DNA of 64,000 bases. Origin: Neodiprion pinetum (Eukaryota; Arthropoda; Insecta; Hymenoptera; Diprionidae). The first letter of the stretch is position 1. Each line of letters begins with the position of its first letter. Positions 12,501 through 22,468 of this stretch are shown one piece after another. A program made the translations under genes and the position numbers. Under the pieces are notes generated by a model. The model searched no databases. It worked only from the letters and a program-made list of their open reading frames with translations, and had not been told where the DNA came from. The DNA lies in assembly GCF_021155775.2 (NCBI RefSeq), contig NC_060235.2, positions 7,436,693 to 7,500,692 of the forward strand, given 5' to 3'.

Positions 12501-14133
12501 GCTTGGGTGTTGAACGAGGCTTGATTTTTTTCAAACTCGTTTCAGATCGTCACGATCATCAACCGTTATACTTATTCTTGGTAACAAGGAAGGGCGAGAC
12601 GTACACCATTCCTCAGAAATGTGCTTCGTTTTATGTCCATGGGGCCTAACTCTTGGAGTAAGAAGCACGATCTGTCTGCTGAACAGAGCTTCGCATCGTG
12701 TTCCCAAGTTTCTCTGGTGAGAAGATTGAAATTTAGAATCACTAAGTTTGGAAACAAGAAGAATTTGCAGATTGACCATTTACCAAAAGGATGTTGAACA
12801 CGTGAGTTAGTTGCAACGCAATATGCATCGTGAAAGGCATCTAAAAACCGGAAAATTGTATCTCGAAGACGTGCGTGGAAGAATTAACCATACAATATCG
12901 TCCTTGGTGTCTGTATTATAAATGCTCGCTGGGGTTATCGGGACAGTGTGTAATATATCAGTCGCCGGTATAATTTTTTAGGCGATAATTGTTGCCTCCG
13001 CTGAATGCCATGGGCGGCGTGAGTTTGCACGCAATTACACACCTCGAGTGGCTGTGAGGTAAACGAGGGGACGCCCTTGACTCAGGCCGAAATCGCGATG
13101 GATCCGAGATCGGAGGTGAGGATAGACGAAGTGGGTACAACGCGCACAACGGGCATGTGGCACACGTTATGATACAGAAGGTTTCAGAAAGTTTCACTCC
13201 GGATGAATTTCTACTCGAGAGCAAGACGCTGCAGTGATTATTCATCGTTGAAAAGATTTTATCGCTGTGTCATCACGGGCACATTAACGACCAAGAAAAC
13301 TTCACTACAACTCACAAGTTCCCGCTGTCGTAAGGTAATTGCTCCAGCCGCTTTTCCGCGCAAACTCTTTGCAGTCTTCCCACAGTGTCGTCGGTGTCAT
13401 AGAGTGTTGAGCGAACTCTCGGAAGTTAAACCGTCCGATTCTCTCCGCACCTAAAACTACTCAGATGTTTCACCGTACCTAAACTTTTGTTCGTTTTAGG
13501 ATTCTCTGGGTCTTTTTCTCGCGTCTCCGTTGGACTCCATTCAAAACCATTTGGTCATAACGTTAGATAATGGTTTCTTGGATTACCGACTCAATACCTA
13601 CTGGGTGATGTTTGATGCTTATCATGACTGATGAAGTTAGGTTGGGTGACCTACTACGCTGTAGTTGTAGTTGGCCGGTTCAAATTCTAAATAATAGTTC
13701 TCCACACGTCGCTTGACAAATTCGTTCCGATCGCGCGTTTTTTTGGTTTTCAAAACTCACGGAATGTGGTACGCCAGACTCCTAGACTAACTTGAGACTC
13801 GGAAGTTCCGTTCGGGTTTTCTTCACCGACGATCATGGCTTGTAATTGAATCACCATCATCGTCTTGCGTCGGATCTTCAAACCGAACTACGAACTGAAT
13901 TTCCTTGTCCTCTCACTCTTGACCAAAGGACCCAGAGACGATGTTCAATTCCATGAATATGATCAAAGTAACTTAAAGTGGAACCGCTCTTATCACCTCC
14001 GATCTGGCATGGTCCATTCTAAACTGATGATCAATACCCAACTGTTAAGTTCGCGGATCAACGTATACCGAGGTGTGAATTTCTCTTTATGGATGATAAC
14101 CCACTGTCGTATAACCCGAAGTGTAGGTCTTAC
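9564..14133. other. Donor-proximal part of the Bar intron
   Basis: It becomes GC-richer toward the exon, especially 12950-13460. A palindromic TAATTA homeodomain core lies in TTGTAATTACAC at about 11770. Several 60-140 codon frames exist (for example 10113-10523) but lack known domains and run on both strands at similar lengths, as expected by chance. Confidence 0.45.
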
Positions 14134-14629
14134 CGTTCGAGGAGACGGATGCGGCGTCGTGATGACTTTCGTCGCTGTCCTCGTCGAGGGTGCTGTTATT
14201 GAGGGAAGATCTGGACTGATGCCTGACGCTGAGATCTCGGGGTGTCGACGGCGGGCTTCCGGGAGGTCCCTGACCCTGGATCAGGCTTGAGGGACTCGAG
14301 GGGCTCGAAGCGCCGGCGAGGATGTCGGTGATCATGAACCTGGACCTCTGCGGCATCGTCGTCGAAGCATCGCCCATCCTGTCGATGTGACTCCTCTCCG
14401 TGATCAGGCCGTTCCTGTCCTGGGCAGGTAAGCCGCTTCTTTCGATTCCGTTTCCAACGAGCCGCTCGACGAGCCCGTTCCTGTCCTGGTGGAGACCGTC
14501 CTGCTGAAGCCTCCTGCTGGCGTCCAGTCCTGCGGATATCCCGGTAAGGTTCAACCCGTGGCTGCCTGCACCGACGCTGATGCCACCCAGGGTCGGCACG
14601 TGGTGATTGTGGTGGTGATGGACCGTCAT
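14134..14629 (-). CDS. BarH: First coding exon of a Bar-class homeobox transcription factor (BarH, B-H1/B-H2-like), partial
   Basis: Seen: an open frame of 165 codons plus one base, read on the minus strand from ATG at 14629 to a strong splice donor (G|GTAAGA, cut between 14134 and 14133). The first in-frame ATG is used; upstream the frame stays open to a TGA at 14792-14794. Residues 4-10 are His-rich. DRNGL occurs twice (about 49-53 and 71-75). SRFMITDILAG lies at about 96-106. A Ser/Pro segment (108-131) and an acidic Ser/Asp/Glu stretch (147-158) follow, ending SVSSNG. Known: Drosophila B-H1 has an almost identical SRFM-DILAG motif, the Bar FIL/eh1-like segment linked to Groucho-type repression, followed by an acidic Ser-rich linker and then the homeodomain. 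Bar proteins are nuclear factors patterning eye, leg and sensory organs. Inferred: the homeodomain is on later exons beyond the left edge; the exon ends in phase 1. I cannot say whether it is B-H1 or B-H2. Family confidence is high; the exact start is less sure because an upstream coding exon is possible. Confidence 0.85.
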
Positions 14630-15068
14630 AACGGCACGCGATTCACCCGGTGATGATCTCGGCACGCCCGAAGTCGCAGCGTCCCTACTCGCCAGCCCTG
14701 CAGGACTCCCTCGATACCTGGGCGAAATAATCTTGCCGATCGTTCGTCGCCCCGGAAGCTCGCCAATCGATCCTCCTTTGGCGATCCGGACTCAACCTCT
14801 CAACTATCCTACGGCTGGGGTGATCGCCGGTCGTTTCCTGACGGACGCCAACTTTGAAGATTGTTGGAACTACGATAGTTTAAACGGCACACGAGCTCCT
14901 GCGCTCTTGGTGCTGGTAACCGGCTGAGGTGCAATTAAGGTGCCCGGTACAGTGTTCGCTAGTAGCTTCTCCGCTAATTGCTAATTGGCCACTTAACATA
15001 ATTACCGAGGTATACCGCCGCTGCCGCGCCGCTCACCGCCATTTCCGCTTTCATTTTTTCATAATTAA
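14630..15068 (-). promoter_or_regulatory. Probable 5' UTR and proximal promoter of the Bar gene
   Basis: This stretch lies directly upstream of the Bar ATG on the minus strand and is GC-richer than the desert around it. Read on the minus strand it has a GCGGCG-rich patch at about 15003-15045 and two adjacent ATTAGC words, possible homeodomain sites, near 14975-14990. A CAG|G acceptor-like site at 14718/14717 could instead begin the exon there, which would place the 5' end in another exon. No recognisable protein is encoded. Confidence 0.4.
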
Positions 15069-15078
15069 TTTTTATATA
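15069..15078 (-). promoter_or_regulatory. Candidate TATA box for the Bar gene
   Basis: On the minus strand this reads TATATAAAAA, in GCGCTTATATAAAAATTAA context, 440 bases upstream of the Bar ATG. A start site about 30 bases downstream would give a 5' UTR of roughly 410 bases without splicing. The region is AT-rich, so a chance match is quite possible, and no clear Initiator was identified. Confidence 0.3.
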
Positions 15079-15969
15079 AGCGCGCCTATTCACCGAGCCG
15101 GTGCAAGCGCACAATACAACCTCCGTCCGTTCAACGAGTTTTACCACTGTGTTGGTCTGTCTTTACGTGCCTCTTTCTGTACAAGGGTGAATTTCTCACT
15201 TTTCTATTATGCATGCGCGGCACTTAACCGCGTACGTACCGACGTACGCACGTCACTGCATATAATACACACACGGTTCCGAGTTCTTCCTTATTCTCCT
15301 TCCTCATTCGCGTCCTTTGATCACCAACTATGTATCTAATCACTTTATAATCGATCTTAATGTCTCGACGCGAGGATCGGTCCTCGTCATGCAACGATGC
15401 ATCTACGATATCCCTCTCAACGCAACAACAATCCCATCAAATCCAACACCAATGCGTCACTTTTCCTCCCTGACAACCGTTCAAATTGAGTTTAAGTGAA
15501 ATTAAAAAAACGAATCAACCAAGCAACGATCAGATGAAAAAAAAACAACAATCACTTATGATCAGCGGAGTCCTACGTTCCTCGCTGCACTTTTCCCTTT
15601 CGTTGAAATCACCATAACGTTACGTTCCTTTTTAAACCGTAATATTTTTCCAAAAAATCACTTGCCGTGCTCGTTTGTTCACATCGTCGTCTTTGCGAGC
15701 ACGGTGAAAAACTTGATCATCTACACTGAATCGAGGGGAGGACGGAGGTTTGGGGGGGAAGGGGGATTCGTAAATAACAACGATAACAAAAAAGCTCAAA
15801 AACCGCGCGAATTTTCACTTCGACGGATCCTTCGATACGAAACGTTTGTGCGTTGTCAGGTCGGCCAAGCTCTTGGCGATGGCATGCAACGACGTATGCT
15901 TTGAGCTCCCTCGTCTGAGCTAAACTGAACCAGGGGCATCAGGTTCCGACCTGAGTCGGCCATACCGCC

Positions 15970-16086
15970 TCCTCGGTCCCGCCCCCCGGGATCCCCACCA
16001 GAAATTGGAACGGACCAATCCCTGAACCCGACGCTAATGACCCAGCCAATCAGGAAACGGCCCGACGCCGTTCGCCCCGTATAAAA
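15970..16086 (+). promoter_or_regulatory. Compact CCAAT / GC-box / TATA cluster, plus-strand promoter candidate
   Basis: Within 120 bases there is a GC-box-like CCCGCCCCCC (about 15978-15988), an inverted CCAAT (ATTGG, 16004-16008), CCAAT at 16015-16019, CCAAT in GCCAATCAG at 16046-16050, and TATAAAA at 16080-16086. The order and spacing are those of a classical RNA polymerase II promoter firing rightward, with initiation expected near 16110. No protein-coding exon is recognisable downstream, so it may drive a noncoding RNA or a distant exon, or the CCAAT elements may serve the Bar gene about 1.4 kb away. Confidence 0.4.
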
Positions 16087-18133
16087 CCAGCCCCCGCCCA
16101 AGTAATTCGCAACGTGTTTCAGGAGTAATTCGATATAAAATTGTAGTTAATATCTTTCATTATACATAGTTGGCTACAACGACGTCTACCCGAAACCCTT
16201 GTGGTGGGGGGTGGATAGATGCTGAGGGGGAGTAGAAAACGGGGCTTGCCAAGAGGAAGGGAGCTTTCTATATACCCGCCACTTCGCTCCGGACAAAGAC
16301 GGAAAATCTTGCCATTAGCTTGTTTCTGTATTTGTCCCGCGTGCACAATGTATGCATATTCGTATATACGTGTTGCGTTACTGAGATGTATATATATATA
16401 TATATATATATGTACATTGTACCGACGTTCAGGGAGAGAATAAGAGAGATTTGATAGGTTGATTGTAAGTAAAATTTCGCCCATCCTTTCCAAAGAAACT
16501 ATTTTTCTCACCTTTTTCCGATAATGCTCGGTAATGCTTTTTTTCGAATAATGTGTCACATGTATTTTAGGCATTTAAATGACTTGAGATCTTTCCACTT
16601 AGCGCAATAGTGATGTCATTTTTAGCTTGAATGTGAGAGGAAAATGCGACGACAACAAGTTCTGTTGAGTGGCTCACGATCAGTGAAATATCACGAGCTA
16701 ATCGATTTTTATTTATTTTTTTTTTTTTTGTTTGAGATAAAGCTACTCACATTTACAGAACCATCTTTTCCTGAACATTGATGGAAATCGAACGAGTAAT
16801 CATTCCCACTCTCAGCTTTACATTAAATAAGTGTTCCCATATTTCTATGCATATCTGGACTTGACGAAGTTTTTTTGATATCACATTTTTGTGTCATATG
16901 CTTATTAATCGGAAATCAGATATTCAATGGTGTTCTCTAAGCATGATGGTATCCATTCGTAATTCATGATTAATTACTCGAGTTAAATGTATGCTCCGAT
17001 TACTTTTAAACTCATTCATTGCCGACAAACTTGAAAATTCGATGTCCGCGCACAGTTGAACATCCCGTAAACTCTAGGTATCACAAAATATTCGGAACTG
17101 ACTTTGTAAGTGACAGTTTTAGCATTATTTTCTTACATATTTGCGAAATCATCCCATTGGAGCGTACAAGTATAAAACATCGTTCAAATTTGATTTTCCA
17201 TTTTATTTTTCGCAATAAAACTTTTGACACTTCTTTCTGCTTAGTTCATGCTACGTCTGCAATGTCAGCTTGACGAAAACCGGAGCACACTCATAAAAAT
17301 TTCACATGTACTCATGTTTAATTTTCACACACCCCTTGTGCCTAACCTAATGTCGAACAGTGAGAAGCGACGAAGCATGTCTAAGACACCATCTGTTCGT
17401 TGTAATTTTATAAACCCTATGACTGTACACTGGATTATATAGTCCTGGATGCGTATATACCGACACACATGCATATAATTTAAATGTAATAAGAAAACGG
17501 TAATCCTAGAAGATATTTCAGGTGATAATAATTTTACTTTATATAGTATAGGATATAAATGTCACTAATAAAATGATTCGGCGAATGCGAAAATACGGCG
17601 AATATCGTCCTCAACATATTTAACACAAGCTCGCAAACATATGTCATTGACAATATCATCACGGCTATAACCATCGACAAAACTACCATATTTTTCGTGA
17701 GTCAAAGTTTATTTCAATATGGTTTTCAGAACATTCCCCTAAGTACGCAGGTACGCTCTTGTTAGACGAATAAACTGATCACTGAGAATCAAATTAAGTG
17801 CGTAAGGGGTCCGGAATGCACGTGCAGAATGCAGGAATAGGGGAATTACGAAAATTGGGCATCAGGATGTAGCCGGTTGCAGTGTAGGCGTCGCTTAATT
17901 TGGACAAATTTAACGAACTGGAGTGGAACTGTACGCCAATATACTCTGTATATATGTGGAAAACCTTTCATTCTGTGCCTGGTCATCTTTGTGTAGAACC
18001 AACCATATGTCAGTGCACAATCAGTTCGTCCATAGAGAAAAGTTGAATGAAGCTGAAGCTCGTAATTTCAGGTGGCTATTGAAAACGAAGATTTTTATCA
18101 TTCGAAATGTGGTGATCATGACGATCGTACGTA
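16087..18133. other. Upstream desert, first segment
   Basis: A short purine-rich stretch at 16205-16265 follows the promoter-like cluster, then an AT-rich spacer. No exon recognised. Confidence 0.45.
16389..16411 (+). repeat. (TA)n microsatellite
   Basis: Perfect TA repeat of 23 bases, about 300 bp downstream of the plus-strand promoter candidate. Confidence 0.9.
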
Positions 18134-18485
18134 CACTTGGGAACAATGAATCTGAGACGGCTAATTTTTTACACTAGACAGTTATGTTGGCAACGCAGAA
18201 AAACCTGCAGCGCCACAGTCGGCTGAGTGCGAAACTAACTCGATCTCAATAAACGTAACATAACCCATGACCGTCGAATCTAACCTAAGAATACCGCGGG
18301 CATAATGACTTGTTGGATTGACACGTATTCTAAGGTTAGATTCGACGGTCATGGGTTATGTTACGTTTATTGAGATCGAGTTAGTTTCGCGCTCGGCCGA
18401 CTGTGGCGCTGTAGGTTTCTCTGCGCTGCCAACACAACTCTCTAGTGCAAAAAATTAGCCGTCTCAGATTCATTGTCCCCAAGTT
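18134..18485 (+). mobile_element. Repeat family II, mariner-like MITE with long inverted arms, copy 1
   Basis: 352 bp flanked by TA on both sides (18132-18133, 18486-18487). It starts CACTTGGGAACAATGAATCT and ends with the inverse. The arms are inverted repeats of about 155 bp, enclosing a loop of about 40 bp that contains GACTTGTTGGATTGACACG. The TA duplication and foldback structure fit a Tc1/mariner-derived MITE. It encodes no transposase. Two small differences and one missing base separate the arms near the ends. Confidence 0.85.
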
Positions 18486-21400
18486 TACATTGTAAAATTG
18501 CTATACAGAGATAGAAGAAAGAAGACTTTAATTCGATATACACCGTAACAAAAACGTTGGAATAACAAGTAAAATGCGTTACTGCGATAAAAAACCAATT
18601 TCAATTTGTGCCAATTGGGAGAAATTTCGAAGTGCTTCCGTGATCGTTTCATTATCAGAAGTGTCAAAAGCAGTTTCTTCTCTTACCGCAACAGCGATCC
18701 CGCGAACACGTGTAGTAACAAATTACACGTGACACTGAATCAACTCATACTCAGTGTAGATACAGGACAGGAGGATAAGTGGAGCCGATAGCCGGTTAAG
18801 CCTGGGTATGGGAACTTGCAGGCGAGGGTGCATAGAAAGACACCGTAATACAGGAACGTGCAGCATGCAGCTTACCTCTAGTTACGTGTACGTATCGGGC
18901 GCCGAGCATGCATATTCATAGTCACACGGTCATACGTTACAACGAGAAGTGTGTGGTGGCCATAGTAATATATATATATATATATATGTATACACGTACG
19001 TATATGTATATATATATGACGGGTAGAAGCCGCGGGCCGTATAGTGATCTTAGATTAAGGTAAACGCCGGTTAAGTTAACGGCTAAAACCTCGCAGTTGC
19101 GGAGCGGCTTCGGGCATGCGCATTACTGCGGAGCAAGCCCGCGCTCGCCGCGTTGTGCTTAGCCACTCAGAAACCCGATCTTGATCTTCGATTGTTATGC
19201 TAAGTGCTCATTAAGATTGTAATGCGTTTTCACCAGCGTTCCCGGCACCCCGCAACACTCATTCCACCGGGTGACCAACCCTGCCAAAGTCAACCCTTCT
19301 ATTTCCACGGTCACGGGGAACGAGGGATGCCTTGCACGAAACTTGGTGGGCGTTTGGTACTCGGGGAAAATTTACCAAACATTATAAACGTTGCGTTTCA
19401 GTGACGAACATGTAACACTGGTCTTGCAACGAAATCCTTCTTAAAAATAAATATTACAGATATCAAGGCTTTAATGTGCCCAATCTATATCTGCTTTCCA
19501 TTTTTTTTTTTTTTTTTTCATTCGTCGTTCGAAATTCAGAATTCACCGTGTTTTGGTTTCGCAATTACGCTACTTTAATCTATTTACGTAGTAAATTCAG
19601 GACATATTAAACATAGAAAGACGTGACACCCCCAAGCTCCAATCGATGATATGAAAAGAAAGAAAACTACAAAATAACTAGAATTATACTAGTAGATAGA
19701 TTTTCTGACGATTTTAATGCTTCAACTTTTTTTTTTTATTAACATTTATTGTTTGATTGAAATTTATAAGCAAAAATAGCGATTTATTTAAAAAAAACAT
19801 TACACGAAAAGTATAAGTACTTATTTTTTATTACTATATTTCGATTCAAGAGGGAGAGAAGAAAAGTTTTTGTTTTTTTTTTTTCCATGCAGACCAGTGT
19901 AAGTGAACGAAACAAATTGTCGATAATGTCATATAATGCCGAGTAAACGATGCTTTACAATTTATCGTGGCAAATCCACGTGGTCAATTCATCAATGACG
20001 CATCGTATTTTCGTCGAGTCCATGTCGTACAGTGACTTGAGTTGTTACTGTCAGCAAAATTATCCTTTAATTTCTAACTTTTTACACACTCTTTACACCA
20101 ATCACTAACACACTCAAACTACAATCACGACTAGTCCTGAAACGCCAACTAGCGGATTTTGAGCTCGTTCACAAAGTGACCTAACTAACATCACTTTTTG
20201 CAACGAGCATCAGTATTCCTGTAGCACCCAAGAGCGACACTTCGGTGATACGTATCATGTCGATGGAAATTCGTTAACACGTCAGTGGTTATTGGGTGCA
20301 ATTATTGCAACTCACGTACCCGATAGTTGTCAATATCAAAAGACTTCTAATATATGTCCTTATAATCACTGATACGTTCATTGTAATTAAGGACAATGGT
20401 CTTTTAGCAGTATATAGTAGAAGAACATTGGGGCAGGTAGATGGTTACGACCTCGAAGCGTAGATTCATTGTGACACATATGTGTGTATGTAATTGTAAA
20501 ATCACTTTCCCATGAGATCTTTACTCCGATAAAACATAATAATAACTTTTCAACAATATATTCTCGCAGTTGTTACTCAACGCTAGAACGTAATTACAAA
20601 TTGAATAATTATTACGTTAACTCAGGAAAGTGTGATGTACGAAGTGTAATTTTTTTCAACTTCAGACTTCATTCATCGCACTTGCATACTGATCGCTGAT
20701 CAAATGTAGAAACTTACACGTGCTGACAACTGTTACGACTTTTAGGTTTTTGTGCAGTTACTTCGTGTAACGAACATGAACAAATATCCTCCAAACGTGA
20801 CAATTTCATCTTGACGTAATTTCGATCTTACAATTTTTTCAGCAGTTCAAGATTCGAGTAGCCTCACTAATCCAGACGTCCAATCGTCATGCGTGCTTCG
20901 CAGGTGATGTACCTGGATCTATAACGCATCTATATGTGTCGGTATTCAAGTCACTGAAAAGCCAGTCGGTGAGTATCGATTCAAATTGGTGGTAATGGAG
21001 GGTTTTAGACGTAACTCGATCGGTAAAGTGGGTGCATGACTAGGTGCGTGTAGAATGGACGTGTATAGTGACTCAACTTCACACTCTGCAATTTTCTTAC
21101 CGTGAAAACACTCTCGATTACTCAAGTATGTAAGCCGCGTTTCTTTAGAGGTTTACCAAATATGCAATTGATAAATGGTGACGTACCGATACTGCAGATC
21201 TCACCGCAACTCGTGCAAATTATTTCAACTAATTGGTGACTGTATAAACCGTTTAATAATCCTGCAGTCATACTTTGTCCAATATCGAACATTATAACGA
21301 AAATCATTCTCAGAGGTATCTAATTCGTCGATAATGGACGGATTTACATGAAAGATGAATGATTCTATTAATGGCTGGGACTCAAGCACAGTATATAGAT

Positions 21401-22066
21401 ATGGATCGGCGTAGTAGATATAAGTATATAGATTTAGATAACATGCATCACAATATCGCTCTGGGGTATCATACTGGCGCGTTTTTCGATAACGACCAGG
21501 CAATCAAGATAGTATTTGCATTTGTGGGAAGTGATTTCCTGCGCAGGTGTTGCTTTTAACGCCAACCACACATATTATTCTATACATTGAATCCCCGTGT
21601 CTCTCTGTCGCACCTCACACTCACACAGACACGCATACAATTTACCGGTGCACCAAAAAGATACCCATCTGTGCACCTATGTGCTTAGTTTTAGCTGTAC
21701 GCTGCAGCTTTCTGCAGTGGCTGTTATTGTGATATATAGCTTTTAAAACGCTTTTTGTGGTAAAACCATTGGACATATCCACGTGCTCTGCAGAATTTTT
21801 TTCAGAGCTTATCAAGACATTGTAAACTCTTGGACATAACTTTCCTCTATCTCTAAGAGCTTAGTCAGCGTTCTAATAATTGTCTGCACCCGTTCCAACT
21901 TAGCTTACAAATATCGTTATGTATCCAAAATTATAGATCTGGATGTAACGAAGTATAGCTTAATACCCGGCCAGACGTTGCACCTATTCATAGAAAAAAA
22001 ATAATCAAAATCGGTTCAGTAGTTCTGGAGTTATAAGGACATACAATCAGAGGCACCGCTGAGTTT
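18486..22066. other. Upstream desert with a CpG-rich block at 19020-19190
   Basis: The GC-rich block contains GGTAAACG (a Bar-like TAAACG word) and GGTTAAGTTAAC. The rest is AT-rich. No gene recognised. Confidence 0.45.
18968..18987 (+). repeat. (AT)10 microsatellite
   Basis: Perfect run, followed by interrupted TA/CG words up to about 19018. Confidence 0.9.
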
Positions 22067-22070
22067 TATA

Positions 22071-22464
22071 CCGGGAGAATCTCTTGAAACTTGAAAATCA
22101 ACCGCGCATGCGCGAGTTTTATCGGCTGTTCGCGCAGGCTGGCCATCCCGAGTTTCAGCTGTCGAACTGTTTCTGGCGGCGATGTAGTTGATACGAATTT
22201 TCGAGGCTAGAATCTCAAATAATCGAGGTAGCGACTCGGAAAGGTTTGGGAAGCATTCGTTATTGGGTCGGAAAGTCGATTCTTCAAAGAACGGTCGGAA
22301 TTTAACGCTTATGCTCTTTGAAAATTCAAACGTACAGATTTTGCGTGGGTTGGCTCGCCTGAATCGCGGACAAGAATATCGTCGCGGGAAGATTTCGCCG
22401 ACCAATGAGATTGAATTATTTGGCGCATGCGCATTGTATGTATAGTTTCAAGAGATTGTCCCGG
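22071..22464. mobile_element. Inverted-repeat element with CCGGGA ends and terminal GCGCATGCGC palindromes
   Basis: The ends are inverted over about 45 bp: ACCGGGAGAATCTCTTGAAAC on the left against ACCGGGACAATCTCTTGAAAC on the right (reverse strand). Each arm carries one perfect GCGCATGCGC (22104-22113, 22423-22432). TATA flanks both ends (22067-22070, 22465-22468), which fits a TA or TATA target. The interior (about 310 bp) matches nothing I recognise. Confidence 0.65.
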
Positions 22465-22468
22465 TATA

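Larger units (their letters stand above)
1..14133 (-). other. Bar gene intron 1, 5' part (continues off the left edge)
   Basis: The intron starts at the GTAAGA donor next to the Bar exon. I looked on the minus strand for the Bar homeodomain, which should read like ARTAFTDHQL and WYQNRRTKWKR, and found nothing. The intron must therefore exceed 14 kb or the gene is broken. Large first introns are common in insect homeobox genes. It contains five copies or fragments of repeat family I, an older inverted-repeat element, simple repeats and a GC-richer block at about 1280-2080. The extent is an inference from the absence of the homeobox exon. Confidence 0.6.

Noticed and set aside
1..14133. Homeodomain exon of the Bar gene in the window
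   Set aside because: No minus-strand segment resembles ARTAFTDHQL or WYQNRRTKWKR, so I do not place it here.
13865..14290. 141-codon plus-strand frame overlapping the Bar exon
   Set aside because: Its end is the antisense shadow of the Bar coding exon, and it starts at a non-ATG codon.
14630..14665. Longer Bar start at 14665
   Set aside because: The codon there is GTG, not ATG; the first in-frame ATG is at 14629.
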